A model generated the notes under the pieces. It saw nothing but the letters and a program-made list of their open reading frames with translations, had not been told where the DNA came from and did not search any database. A DNA stretch of 64,000 nt from Sinomonas mesophila (GTDB lineage: Bacteria; Actinomycetota; Actinomycetes; Actinomycetales; Micrococcaceae): NCBI RefSeq assembly GCF_001999765.1, contig NZ_MTIC01000003.1, forward strand, positions 248,001 to 312,000, in the 5' to 3' direction. The position numbers and the translations under genes are program-made. Of this stretch, positions 7,998 through 19,142 are shown piece after piece (the first letter of the stretch is position 1; each line of letters opens with the position of its first letter).

Positions 7998-8672
7998 ATG
8001 AAGGCACGCATTCTGGTTGTCGACGACGACGAGGCTCTGGCCGAGATGATCGGCATCGTCCTGCGCAACGACGGCTTCGAGCCGGTCTTCTGCGCCGACG
8101 GCGCCCAGGCCCCTGACGTGTTCCGGGCGCAGAAGCCTGACCTGGTCCTCCTGGACCTCATGCTGCCGGGCCTCGACGGGATCGAGGTCTGCCGGCAGAT
8201 CCGCGCCGAGTCGGACGTGCCCATCGTCATGCTCACCGCGAAGTCGGACACGTCCGACGTCGTCCGCGGCCTCGAGTCCGGCGCCGACGACTACGTGCCC
8301 AAGCCGTTCAAGCCGGCCGAGCTCGTGGCGCGCGTCCGCGCGCGGCTGCGCCCGGGGGAGACCAAGGCGCCCGAGACCCTGCGGATCGGCGAGGTCACGA
8401 TCGACGTCGCCGGCCACACCGTCAAGCGCGGCGACGAGTTCATCTCGCTGACCCCCCTCGAGTTCGACCTCCTCGTCGCGCTCGCCCGCAAGCCGTGGCA
8501 GGTCTTCACCCGCGAGCTCCTCCTCGAGCAGGTCTGGGGGTACCGGCACGCGGCCGACACGCGGCTCGTCAACGTCCACGTCCAGCGGCTCCGCTCCAAG
8601 ATCGAGCGTGATCCCGAGGCACCCGAGGTGGTCCTAACCGTCCGGGGCGTCGGCTACAAGGCCGGGACCTGA
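7998..8672 (+). CDS. mtrA: response regulator MtrA (OmpR/PhoB type)
   Basis: A 224-residue two-domain regulator. The receiver domain has the acidic pocket VVDDD (8-12), phosphoacceptor D53 in LLDLMLPG, T80 and K102 in PKPFKP. The C-terminal winged helix spans about 130-224 with SLTPLEFDLLVALARKP and VWGYRHAADTRLVNVHVQRL. It is close to the M. tuberculosis MtrA along the whole length, including VLTVRGVGYKAG at the end. MtrA controls cell-wall and division genes in actinobacteria. ATG 7998 was chosen since the protein then begins KARILVVDDD and a purine-rich GGGGGAGAG lies 8 nt upstream; 7944 is an alternative. Confidence 0.95.
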   Translation: MKARILVVDDDEALAEMIGIVLRNDGFEPVFCADGAQAPDVFRAQKPDLVLLDLMLPGLDGIEVCRQIRAESDVPIVMLTAKSDTSDVVRGLESGADDYVPKPFKPAELVARVRARLRPGETKAPETLRIGEVTIDVAGHTVKRGDEFISLTPLEFDLLVALARKPWQVFTRELLLEQVWGYRHAADTRLVNVHVQRLRSKIERDPEAPEVVLTVRGVGYKAGT

Positions 8673-8695
8673 CCGAGAGGACCCCTGAAGCGGAC

Positions 8696-10693
8696 GTGGA
8701 CAGCGAGGAGCAGCGCTCGGCACCGGCGCAGCCGGAACCCCCGCACGACGACGGCGCGCTCGAGCGCGCCCGGGCGTTCGCCGCGCTGACCCGCCGCGCC
8801 CGCGCCGTCAGGGAGCAGGCCGTTCCGGCGATCCGGCGGGCCCGGGCCTGGGCCGTCGCCGACTGGAATTCAGCGAGGCTCCCGGCCCGGCTGCGCCTTG
8901 CGCGGCTCCTCGTGCGCCGCTGGTCGCGCCGCGACCGCCCCCGGCACCCGGCCAGGCTCCTGGCCACGCGTGTGCGGTCGCTCGCCGTGAGGGCCGCCCG
9001 GGCCGTCGTGTCCTGGGCCGCCGGGATCATTCCCGGGATCGCCTCGGCGCGGGGCGGGTTCGTGCGCCGCTGGCGCCGCTCGCTCCAGTTCCGAACGGTG
9101 CTCGTCACGCTCATGCTGACGTTCGTCTCGTTCCTCGCCGTCGGTGCCTACCTGTCCAACCAGATCGCCAACAATCTCTTCCAGGAGCGGCTCACCCAGG
9201 CGGAGCTGCAGACCCGCCAGGCCGTCGAGCAGGTGCAGGAGACGTTCGACGGCGCCCAGGTCACCGACCAGCAGGGGGTGCTCAAGCTGGTCAACGACAC
9301 GCTCGACCAGCTCGAGGCACGCGAGTCCGTGTCCCCGCGCCAGTACGTGTTCCTCGCCGTGCCGAACCAGGACCAGCCGCGCAACCGCTGGGTCGACAGC
9401 CGCGCGTCGTACCTGCGCACCGAGAACGACATCCCGGCCTCCTTGCGCGAATCCGTGCAGAACTCCCAGCAGGAGCAGTTCTGGCAGTCGATCCCGCTCA
9501 CGACGGCGACCAACGAAGAGCACCCGGCCATCGCCGTCGGCAACAAGGTCAGCTTCGGCGGGACCGTCTACGAGCTGTACCTCCTGTACGACATCCAGAC
9601 GGCGCAGCAGACGCTCGACGACATGCAGAACGTGCTGTGGTTCGGCGGGATCTTCCTGCTCCTGCTCATCGGCGCGATCGTGTGGATCGTCACGCGCAGC
9701 GTCGTCTCGCCCGTGAGCCATGCGGCGGCGGTGTCCGAGAAGCTCGCCTCGGGCCAGCTCGAGGAGCGCATGGCGGTCGAGGGCGAGGACGAGGTCGCGC
9801 GCCTCGGCGCCGCCTTCAACCACATGGCTGCGAACCTCCAGGACCAGATCACGGCCCTCGCGACGCTGTCCCACATGCAGCAGCGCTTCGTCTCGGACGT
9901 GAGCCACGAGCTCCGCACCCCGCTCACGACGGTCCGGATGGCGGCCGAGGTCCTCTACGACGCACGCGACGAGTTCAACCCGGTCACGAAGCGCTCGGCC
10001 GAGCTGCTGTACAACCAGGTCGAGCGCTTCCAGGCCCTCCTGAACGACCTCCTCGAGATCTCGCGCTTCGACGCCGGGGCCGCGATGCTCGACTCCGAGG
10101 CCCAGGACATCGTCGCGATCGTGGGCAACGTCATCGAGTCCGCCGCGCCCGTCGCCGCCGACTGCGGCTCCGAGGTGCGCTTCTTCACGCGCTCCCCGAG
10201 CATCATCGTCGAGATGGACGCCCGCCGGATCGAGCGCGTCCTGCGGAACCTGCTGCTCAACGCCCTCGAGCACGGCGAGGGGCGCCCCGTGGACGTCTTC
10301 GCCGCGGCGAACGCCGACGCCGTCGGCATCGCCGTGCGCGACCACGGCATCGGCATGACGCCGGCCGAGGCCGCCCGGGTCTTCGACCGCTTCTGGCGCG
10401 CCGACCCTGCCCGCGCCCGCAAGACCGGCGGCTCTGGCCTCGGCCTCTCGATCGCGACCGAGGACGTCAAGCTCCACAACGGCTGGCTCCAGGCGTGGGG
10501 CAGGCCGGGCGAGGGCTCGTGCTTCCGGCTCACCCTCCCGCTGCGCCGAGACGCCCAGATCACCGACTCGCCCGTGGCCCTCGAGATGCCCGCCGCCGAT
10601 GTCGCCCTCCTGGAGGGGCAGGGGACGCGCGGCGTCGTCGTCGGCACGCACGCGCTCCCGCCCAGCGCTGGAGACCCAGGGGAGGAGCCGTGA
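8696..10693 (+). CDS. mtrB: sensor histidine kinase MtrB with long basic N-terminus
   Basis: The protein has 665 residues. A basic, Arg/Ala-rich cytoplasmic extension of about 130 residues precedes TM1 (about 131-155). An extracytoplasmic sensor domain runs to about 310, followed by TM2 (about 314-334), HAMP (about 335-390), the DHp helix with SDVSHELRTPLTT (His near 403), and an ATPase domain with NLLLNALEHGEG (near 518) and the G-boxes DHGIGM and GGSGLGLS. It phosphorylates MtrA. The GTG start has only a weak GAAG site, and an internal start shortly before TM1 cannot be excluded. Its stop codon overlaps the lpqB start (GTGA). Confidence 0.93.
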   Translation: MDSEEQRSAPAQPEPPHDDGALERARAFAALTRRARAVREQAVPAIRRARAWAVADWNSARLPARLRLARLLVRRWSRRDRPRHPARLLATRVRSLAVRAARAVVSWAAGIIPGIASARGGFVRRWRRSLQFRTVLVTLMLTFVSFLAVGAYLSNQIANNLFQERLTQAELQTRQAVEQVQETFDGAQVTDQQGVLKLVNDTLDQLEARESVSPRQYVFLAVPNQDQPRNRWVDSRASYLRTENDIPASLRESVQNSQQEQFWQSIPLTTATNEEHPAIAVGNKVSFGGTVYELYLLYDIQTAQQTLDDMQNVLWFGGIFLLLLIGAIVWIVTRSVVSPVSHAAAVSEKLASGQLEERMAVEGEDEVARLGAAFNHMAANLQDQITALATLSHMQQRFVSDVSHELRTPLTTVRMAAEVLYDARDEFNPVTKRSAELLYNQVERFQALLNDLLEISRFDAGAAMLDSEAQDIVAIVGNVIESAAPVAADCGSEVRFFTRSPSIIVEMDARRIERVLRNLLLNALEHGEGRPVDVFAAANADAVGIAVRDHGIGMTPAEAARVFDRFWRADPARARKTGGSGLGLSIATEDVKLHNGWLQAWGRPGEGSCFRLTLPLRRDAQITDSPVALEMPAADVALLEGQGTRGVVVGTHALPPSAGDPGEEP

Positions 10694-12408
10694 CCCGCAG
10701 GCCGCTCGCCGTCGTCGTCTGCCTGGCTGTGCTCCTCGCCGTCCTCGCGGGCTGCGCCCGCATGCCCACCACGGGGCCCGTCGGCAGGAGCGAGGACAGC
10801 GCGCTCACGGGCGGCAACGCGCCGCAGTACATCCCGCCCGGGCCGCGCGACGGCGCGAGCCCGCAGTCCATCATCGAGGGGTTCTTCAACGCCGGCAGCG
10901 GCTACCAGAACGACTTCACGGTCGCGCGTCAGTTCCTCGCGCCCGCGAACGCTGTCTCGTGGAAGCCGAGCCAGCGCACGCTCGTCTACCGTGGCAGCGC
11001 GACGGTCGTCCCCACGGGGCGCGAGAACGAGTACCGCTACGAGTTGGACCTGGCCTACTCGGTGGACGTCGACGGGGTCGCGACGCCGTTCCCGCCCGGC
11101 ACGCGGGAGTCGATCGACGTGAGCCTGTCGTCCGTCGACGGCCAGTGGCGCGTGTCGAAGCTCCCCGACGGGACGGCGATCCCGGAGGAGACCTTCAAGG
11201 TCCTCTACAAGGCCTTCCCCGTGTACTTCTTCGACCCGTCCTTCGCCACGCTCGTCCCGGACGTTCGCTGGTTCATCGACAACTCGGGCGTCGCGAAGTC
11301 GCTCGTGAGCGCCCTTCTGGCGGGGCCCGCGCCGTACCTGCGCTCCGCCGTCGCGAGCGCGTTCCCGCCCGGCACGCGGCTTGAGCGGGAGTCGGTGCCG
11401 ATCGTCGACAGCATGGCCCAGGTCGATCTCACGAGCGAGGTCCGCGACGCGTCCTTCACGGACCGGCAGCGGATGCACGGCCAGCTCGTGCGCAGCTTCA
11501 GCGGGATCAGCTCTGTTGTGGGCGTGTCCCTGCGGTCCAACCAGAGCGAGGTCGCGCTCGTCGATCCGTCCACGGGCGGCCAGGCGCCCGCGCCGACCGT
11601 CGACCCCAGGGTGCCCGCGTGGCAGGTGGCCGTGGCAGGGGGCGAGCTCGTCCTCTACGCGGACCGGCAGGCGAGCCGCGTCGATGCCCTGCGCTCGGTC
11701 GCGTCCTTCGGTCCCGAGCATCCCGCCGCGGCCCCGTCCCAGGGCGTGTTCGCGTTCATCGGCTCCGGCCCGGGCCTCTACTCGATCGTGCCCAACCAGC
11801 CCGCCCGGCTGCTCGACGCGCGGACCCGGCTGAGCCCGCCCTCGGTCGGCCCTGATGGCTGGGTCTGGAGCGCCGGGCCCGGTGGGGACGGCGGGACGGA
11901 GGTCATCGCGTTCCGGCCCCAGGGCGTGGCGGAGGGGGCAGACGTGCCGAAGGCCGTCCTTGAGCCCGCGTGGCTCGCGGGCCGCGTCATCGAGCATGTC
12001 CGCGTCTCCCGCGATGGGACGCGGGCCCTCGTGCTCTCCACGTCCGGCGGCCAGACGGTGCTCCAGCTGGCCGGGATCCTGCGCGGGCCCGACGGCGCCC
12101 CGCGCGAGCTCACGGCGCCGATCACCCTGAGCGTCGGGCAGGAGCAGTATCGGCGGGTCGTGTGGGTGGACGACATGACGGTCTTGGCCTCCGGCCTGTC
12201 CTCGTCGGATCCGGTCACGCCGGCGCTCATCTCCCTCCGTGGCGGCGAGCCCCGCCAGCTGCCCCCGCTCAACGGCATCCATTCGGTCAGCGCGGGCAAC
12301 GGCGACCAGGAGGTCTACGCCCAGACCGGCGCCGGCGTCTTCCAGCTCGTGCGCAACTCGTGGGTCGAGCTCGGCAAGGGGGTCGAGGCCCCGTCCTTCG
12401 CGGGCTAG
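10690..12408 (+). CDS. lpqB: lipoprotein LpqB
   Basis: The 572-residue lipoprotein has a signal peptide with lipobox LAGC and lipidated Cys22. A GerMN-type domain follows in the first half (the duplicated pattern around PVYFFDPS and TRLERESVPIVDSMAQVDLTS). The C-terminal half is a beta-propeller-like LpqB region rich in W, G and V. LpqB binds the outer part of MtrB and modulates MtrA phosphorylation. The gene order and the GTGA overlap with mtrB give translational coupling; GGAGGAG lies just upstream of the GTG. Confidence 0.93.
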   Translation: MTRRPLAVVVCLAVLLAVLAGCARMPTTGPVGRSEDSALTGGNAPQYIPPGPRDGASPQSIIEGFFNAGSGYQNDFTVARQFLAPANAVSWKPSQRTLVYRGSATVVPTGRENEYRYELDLAYSVDVDGVATPFPPGTRESIDVSLSSVDGQWRVSKLPDGTAIPEETFKVLYKAFPVYFFDPSFATLVPDVRWFIDNSGVAKSLVSALLAGPAPYLRSAVASAFPPGTRLERESVPIVDSMAQVDLTSEVRDASFTDRQRMHGQLVRSFSGISSVVGVSLRSNQSEVALVDPSTGGQAPAPTVDPRVPAWQVAVAGGELVLYADRQASRVDALRSVASFGPEHPAAAPSQGVFAFIGSGPGLYSIVPNQPARLLDARTRLSPPSVGPDGWVWSAGPGGDGGTEVIAFRPQGVAEGADVPKAVLEPAWLAGRVIEHVRVSRDGTRALVLSTSGGQTVLQLAGILRGPDGAPRELTAPITLSVGQEQYRRVVWVDDMTVLASGLSSSDPVTPALISLRGGEPRQLPPLNGIHSVSAGNGDQEVYAQTGAGVFQLVRNSWVELGKGVEAPSFAG

Positions 12409-12416
12409 ACCCGGGT

Positions 12417-12426
12417 TTGTCCACAG
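12417..12426 (+). promoter_or_regulatory. TTGTCCACAG box ahead of the comF-like gene
   Basis: TTGTCCACA matches the DnaA box preferred in actinobacteria and differs by one base from the TTATCCACAG boxes at 21021, 34797 and 58916. It lies 8 nt after the lpqB stop and 50 nt before the comF start, in the orientation of comF. It is also in frame with comF (TTG as possible start), so it may simply be coding. Confidence 0.4.
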
Positions 12427-12476
12427 CCTCGCCGGAGGCGCTCGCGCCCTGCGGCGCGCTGCGGGAGGCTGGGGGC

Positions 12477-13430
12477 GTGGACGACGGCGGGATCCCCGGG
12501 GGCGACGGGACGGCGCGCCACGCGGCGGGCCCCCGCACGCGGGCAGCCCGGGTTCTCGCCGCGCTGCGGGCCGCCGCGGGCGACCTGCTCGGCCTTCTCG
12601 TCCCTGCCGACTGCGTCTCGTGCGGTGCGCCCGAGACGCTCCTCTGCGCCGCGTGCGCCCGGCGCCTTCGGGCGCTGACATCGGTGCCGCGCCGGGTCGA
12701 GGAGCACGCCCCGGCCCTCGTCGAGGAGGACGGCGGCGTTCTCCTCGCCGCCGTCGCCGCCGGCCCGTATCGGGACGAGCTCTCCCTCGCGATCCTTGCG
12801 TTCAAGCGGCATGGGAGCGCCGAGCTCGCCAGCGAGCTCGCTTCCGGCCTCGCCCGGGCGCTGCGCGCTGCGGCGGGGAGCGAGGAGGTCTGGCTCGTTC
12901 CCGTTCCCACGACCACCTCGGCCTACGTCCGGCGGGGGTTCGACCCCCTCGGGATCCTGCTCGGCAGGCTGCGCCGCGAGGGCCGGCTGCCCGCGGGCGC
13001 CGTGTGGGCCGAGGCCCTCCGGCCGCGCAGGCTCCGCCCCTCCGAGCGTGCGGCAGCGTGGGCGCGCGCCGTCCTCCGGGCCGGATCCGGGACGCAGAAG
13101 GGGCTCGGCCGCGGCGCGCGGCGCTCGCGCGCGTCCGGCTCGCTCGCGGCCCGGAGGCGCGTCGTCCTGCGTCCCGCGGGATCCCGGCGCGTGTGGGCCT
13201 GGCGGCAGGGTGCCGGGCGCCCAGGGCAGGTCGGGGCCTTGCGCGGCCGGCGCTGCATCGTCGTCGACGATGTGCTCACGACCGGGGCGACGGCGCGGGA
13301 GGCGGCCCGTGCGCTCGAGGCGGCGGGCGCCGTCGTCGTCGGGCTCGTGGCGCTCGCCCATGTTCCGCAGCCCGACACACCGGCACTAGCGATGCGCCGC
13401 TTCCGCTCCGAGCGGACAGTTCCGAAATGA
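12477..13430 (+). CDS. ComF family phosphoribosyltransferase-like protein
   Basis: The 317-residue protein has an N-terminal zinc ribbon (CVSCGAPETLLCAAC) and a phosphoribosyltransferase domain ending in the PRPP loop VVDDVLTTGAT. ComF proteins serve DNA processing during natural transformation; those with a complete PRPP loop may also act as PRTases. Compared with typical ComF the stretch before the PRPP loop is expanded by Arg/Ala-rich sequence (about 205-250), and the usual Q.GL motif is reduced to TQKGLGRG. The GTG at 12477 has GGGAGG 8 nt upstream; a TTG at 12417 is an alternative. It lies between lpqB and hpf, as in M. tuberculosis. Confidence 0.85.
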   Translation: MDDGGIPGGDGTARHAAGPRTRAARVLAALRAAAGDLLGLLVPADCVSCGAPETLLCAACARRLRALTSVPRRVEEHAPALVEEDGGVLLAAVAAGPYRDELSLAILAFKRHGSAELASELASGLARALRAAAGSEEVWLVPVPTTTSAYVRRGFDPLGILLGRLRREGRLPAGAVWAEALRPRRLRPSERAAAWARAVLRAGSGTQKGLGRGARRSRASGSLAARRRVVLRPAGSRRVWAWRQGAGRPGQVGALRGRRCIVVDDVLTTGATAREAARALEAAGAVVVGLVALAHVPQPDTPALAMRRFRSERTVPK

Positions 13431-13520
13431 GGGCAACAAGGGGTGAATAAACCGTGTCCATCCACTAACGTCGGTAATAGGTTCCATAGCGAAAGGGACC
13501 TGTCGATAGCGGCTCAGGAA

Positions 13521-13597
13521 AGGGGCTCGACTGTCACGGTGAGCCCCTGATTCTGAAGCCCTGTCGGGCTGAACTCAGAAGTTTTCTGGAGGGCACC
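13521..13597 (+). other. structured 5' leader of hpf
   Basis: Two consecutive hairpins precede the hpf ribosome site. The first pairs AGGGGCTC (13521-13528) with GAGCCCCT (13541-13548). The second pairs TTCTGA with TCAGAA, with AGCCC/GGGCT stacked inside (about 13551-13580). TCTGGAGGG follows directly. This layout could tune translation of hpf in stationary phase; that role is inferred. Confidence 0.45.
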
Positions 13598-14329
13598 ATG
13601 GAGTTCAAGATCAGCGGACGCAATGTGACTGTGTCGGATCGCTTCCGCGAGTACGCGAGTGAGAAGCTCGAGAAGATCGGAATGCTCGCGGACAAGGTCC
13701 AGCGTGTCGATGCCAAGTGCTCCAAGCTGAACGGCGCCCGCTCGGGCGGGGACCAGCTCACCGTCGAGCTCACGGTCACCGGTCGCGGCCCCGTGATCCG
13801 CGCCGAAGCCACGGCACCGGACAAGTTCGCCGCTTTCGATCTGGCGTACGGCAAGCTCCTCGAACGCCTGCGGCGGGCCAAGGACAAGCGGAAGGTCCAC
13901 CATGGCCAGCATGCCCCGGTGGGAGTCAGTATGGCCACCGCCTCGCTGCCGGTCGTGAGCGGGAGCACCCCCATCTACGCGGAGCACGCCCTCGACGTGC
14001 CATCCGGCAAGCTCGACACCCACGAGCGCTCGCCGTACGAGATCGAAAACGACATCCCCGCCGGCGACTCGCCCGTCCTCATCCGGCGCAAGGTCTTCCC
14101 CGCTGCCACGCTGACCCTCGACGACGCCGTGGACAACATGGAGCTCGTGGGCCACGACTTCTACCTCTTCATCGACGCCGACACGAACACACCCTCCGTC
14201 GTGTACCGGCGCCGGGGGTGGACCTACGGCGTGATCAGCCTCGACCAGGCCTGCGAGCCCGGCCAGACCGTCGTCGAGGAGCGCATCCTGGCCTACCGCT
14301 CGGACGATGAGAGTGCCGTCGTCTCCTGA
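13598..14329 (+). CDS. hpf: long-form ribosome hibernation promoting factor HPF
   Basis: The 243-residue protein matches the long HPF type. The N-terminal S30AE domain (about 1-100) starts MEFKISGRNVTVSDRFREYA, and the C-terminal dimerisation domain (about 175-240) has VLIRRKVFPAATLTLDDAV and FYLFIDADTNTPSVVYRRRGW. A charged and Ser/Pro-rich linker joins them. Long HPF pairs two 70S ribosomes into inactive 100S particles. The ATG has GGAGGG 5 nt upstream, and the 5' leader is unusually structured. Confidence 0.95.
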   Translation: MEFKISGRNVTVSDRFREYASEKLEKIGMLADKVQRVDAKCSKLNGARSGGDQLTVELTVTGRGPVIRAEATAPDKFAAFDLAYGKLLERLRRAKDKRKVHHGQHAPVGVSMATASLPVVSGSTPIYAEHALDVPSGKLDTHERSPYEIENDIPAGDSPVLIRRKVFPAATLTLDDAVDNMELVGHDFYLFIDADTNTPSVVYRRRGWTYGVISLDQACEPGQTVVEERILAYRSDDESAVVS

Positions 14330-14353
14330 CCCGAGGGCCGGGGCGGGGGACGC

Positions 14354-15598
14354 GTGACAGCGACCCTGACCCTGGCCCAGGCCCGGCGCATCGCTCTCGC
14401 GGCGCAGGGACTGCACCGCCCCCGGCCCACCGGCCCCGCCACGGCGAGGTCGGTGGGCCGGACCTTGGCCCGGATCCAGTTGGCGCAGATTGACTCCGTC
14501 AACGTCCTCGTCCGCAGCCACTACCTTCCCTTCTTCTCCCGGCTGGGCCCCTACGACCAGGCCATCGTCGACCGGCTCGCGTCCCGGAACCCCCGGCGCA
14601 TGATGGAGTACTGGGCGCATGAGGCCAGCTTCATCCGGCCCGAGCACTTCCATGCGCTGCGGGCGTGGCAGAAGCGCGCATGGGTCGGCGCCGCGGGCCT
14701 CGACCCCGCGGTGCGCGAGCGCCTCGAGGCGCTCATCCTCGAGGCACTCGCGCATGGCCGCCCGCTCACCGCGGCGCAGCTCACGCGGCGCCTCGAGCAC
14801 GATTCCCCCAGGGGCGAGGCCTGGGGCTGGAACTGGAACCCCGTCAAACGGGTGCTCGAGGGCCTGTTTGAGGCGGGCACCGTGAGCAGCGCCGCCCGGA
14901 CGCCGCAGTTCGAGAGGCGCTACGCGCTCACCTCGGCCGTGCTGCCGCCGGGCATCCCCGACGGCGACGCGGCGGACCCGGACGAGGCGATTCTGACCCT
15001 CACCGAGGCCGCCGCCCAGGCCCACGGGATCGGGACGGTGCGCTGCTTCGCCGACTACTTCCGACTGCCCCTGCGCGCGACGGCGGCCGCCGTCAGCCGG
15101 CTCGTGGCCGAGGGCTCGCTCGAGGAGGCGGGCGTCGACGGCTGGCCGGACCGGCTTTACCTCCACGCCGCCGCGGCGCTGCCGCGCACCGCCACCGGGC
15201 GGGCCCTCCTGAGCCCCTTCGATTCGCTCGTCTTCGAGCGGCGGCGGCTCGAGCGGCTCTTCGGCTTCCGCTACCGGATCGAGATCTACACCCCCGCGCC
15301 GCGCCGCGAGTACGGCTACTACGTCCTGCCCTTCCTCCTGCGGGACCGGATGGCAGCGCGGGTCGACCTCAAGGCGGACCGTCTCTCTGGGACGCTCCTC
15401 GTGCAGGCGGCGCATGCGGAGCCCGGGGCGCCGGGGGACACCGCTGCCGAGCTCGCCGCCGAGCTGCAGCTCCTGGCCGGGTGGCTCGGGCTCGACGGCG
15501 TCAGGGTCGCCGACCGCGGAGGGCTCGCACCCGCCGTCGCCCGCGCCGTGGGGAACCGGAACCTGAGCGCCGCCTCGTACGTGTCTCCCGTAGACTGA
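14354..15598 (+). CDS. YcaQ/AlkX-type DNA glycosylase (winged-helix, HTH_42 family)
   Basis: The 414-residue protein begins with a helical segment and carries AQIDSVNVLVRSHYLPFFSR, in which Q45 and D47 match the QxD catalytic motif of E. coli YcaQ, an enzyme that unhooks DNA interstrand crosslinks. The next family motif, MMEYWAHEASFI, follows. The rest is several winged-helix units, ending with a beta-rich domain (LLSPFDSLVFERRRLERLFGF and the catalytic-pocket PFLLRDRMAARVDLK). Base-excision of bulky adducts is inferred from these motifs. GTG start after GGGGGACGC. Its stop codon overlaps the -10 element proposed for secA. Confidence 0.8.
   Translation: MTATLTLAQARRIALAAQGLHRPRPTGPATARSVGRTLARIQLAQIDSVNVLVRSHYLPFFSRLGPYDQAIVDRLASRNPRRMMEYWAHEASFIRPEHFHALRAWQKRAWVGAAGLDPAVRERLEALILEALAHGRPLTAAQLTRRLEHDSPRGEAWGWNWNPVKRVLEGLFEAGTVSSAARTPQFERRYALTSAVLPPGIPDGDAADPDEAILTLTEAAAQAHGIGTVRCFADYFRLPLRATAAAVSRLVAEGSLEEAGVDGWPDRLYLHAAAALPRTATGRALLSPFDSLVFERRRLERLFGFRYRIEIYTPAPRREYGYYVLPFLLRDRMAARVDLKADRLSGTLLVQAAHAEPGAPGDTAAELAAELQLLAGWLGLDGVRVADRGGLAPAVARAVGNRNLSAASYVSPVD
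15591..15596 (+). promoter_or_regulatory. -10 element of secA, overlapping the upstream stop codon
   Basis: TAGACT ends inside the TGA stop of the YcaQ-like gene. It would give secA a leader of about 65 nt with a GGGAG site near the GTG. Confidence 0.45.
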
Positions 15599-15667
15599 GA
15601 TCCGCCCGCCCACGGGGCGCGCCAGCTGCACGCACAGAACCGCCATTGACAAGGGAGCACAGCCACC

Positions 15668-18391
<2,724 letters not shown>

Positions 18392-18407
18392 CGCCTGACG
18401 GCGCCGC

Positions 18408-19007
18408 CTACCCGATCTCGAGGGCCGTGACCTTCCAGCCGCCACGGTCCGATGCCTCGAGGCGCAGGGCGACGGCGCGGCAGCGCGCGGCATCGATTAC
18501 GACGACGGCGGCCTCGTAGACGCCCGGCCCGACGAGGGAGGCGCGGGCGGCCTTCACGACGGCAGCACGGTGGACGAGCGCCAGACGGCGTCCCGCGGCG
18601 CCGGCAGCTTCCTGACGGGCGGCCGTGCTGGCCCGGCTGAGCTCGGCGCGCAGCTGCACCGGGACCAGAAGATCGCGGTGGAGCCAGATGGCGAGCTGCT
18701 GGACGGGCCGTGTGCCGGCGAGCACCTCCATGGCCGCGAGCGTGATCGTGGCGGCGAGCCTGCGGACCTCCTCGCTCTCGTCGGGAGTCTGGACGGCGCG
18801 CAGGCGACGGACGGGCGGCTCGGGCCGGAGGTCCTCCCGGGTCGGGGCGAGGGCCGCGCTGCCCGCCGTCCGCGCCCGTCCCCGCTGGTCCCGGGCGGGC
18901 GCGGGCTCGGCGGGCCGCGGACAGTGGAAGCGGAGGACGTCCGCGGTCTGGGGCCCCTCGGCCCTGCGGCGGGCCGCCGGGCCGGCAATGTCGGTGGGTG
19001 CGGTCAT
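18408..19007 (-). CDS. Rv3235-family protein
   Basis: The 199-residue protein has a long Pro/Arg/Ala-rich N-terminal half and a compact C-terminal domain with the family pattern RPVQQLAIWLHRDLL, then V..I.DA.R.RAVALRLEA and WKVTALEIG at the end. The same family (Rv3235) sits near secA in mycobacteria. Its function is unknown; the C-terminal domain has a fold suggestive of small alpha/beta proteins. It converges on secA with only 16 bp between and lies downstream of the LysM gene on the same strand, 135 bp away. Confidence 0.8.
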   Translation of the reverse strand: MTAPTDIAGPAARRRAEGPQTADVLRFHCPRPAEPAPARDQRGRARTAGSAALAPTREDLRPEPPVRRLRAVQTPDESEEVRRLAATITLAAMEVLAGTRPVQQLAIWLHRDLLVPVQLRAELSRASTAARQEAAGAAGRRLALVHRAAVVKAARASLVGPGVYEAAVVVIDAARCRAVALRLEASDRGGWKVTALEIG

Positions 19008-19142
19008 GGCGTGCTTCCTTCTCTCGGGGCCGCGGGGCGCGCGGCGGCTCGGTGGGTGCCGGGGCAGGCAGTGGCTGTGGCGGTGAGTTGGCTGTCGGGG
19101 CCGGGCCGGGTCCGGGGCCGGGGGGGCGATCCGGCTGGCGTC

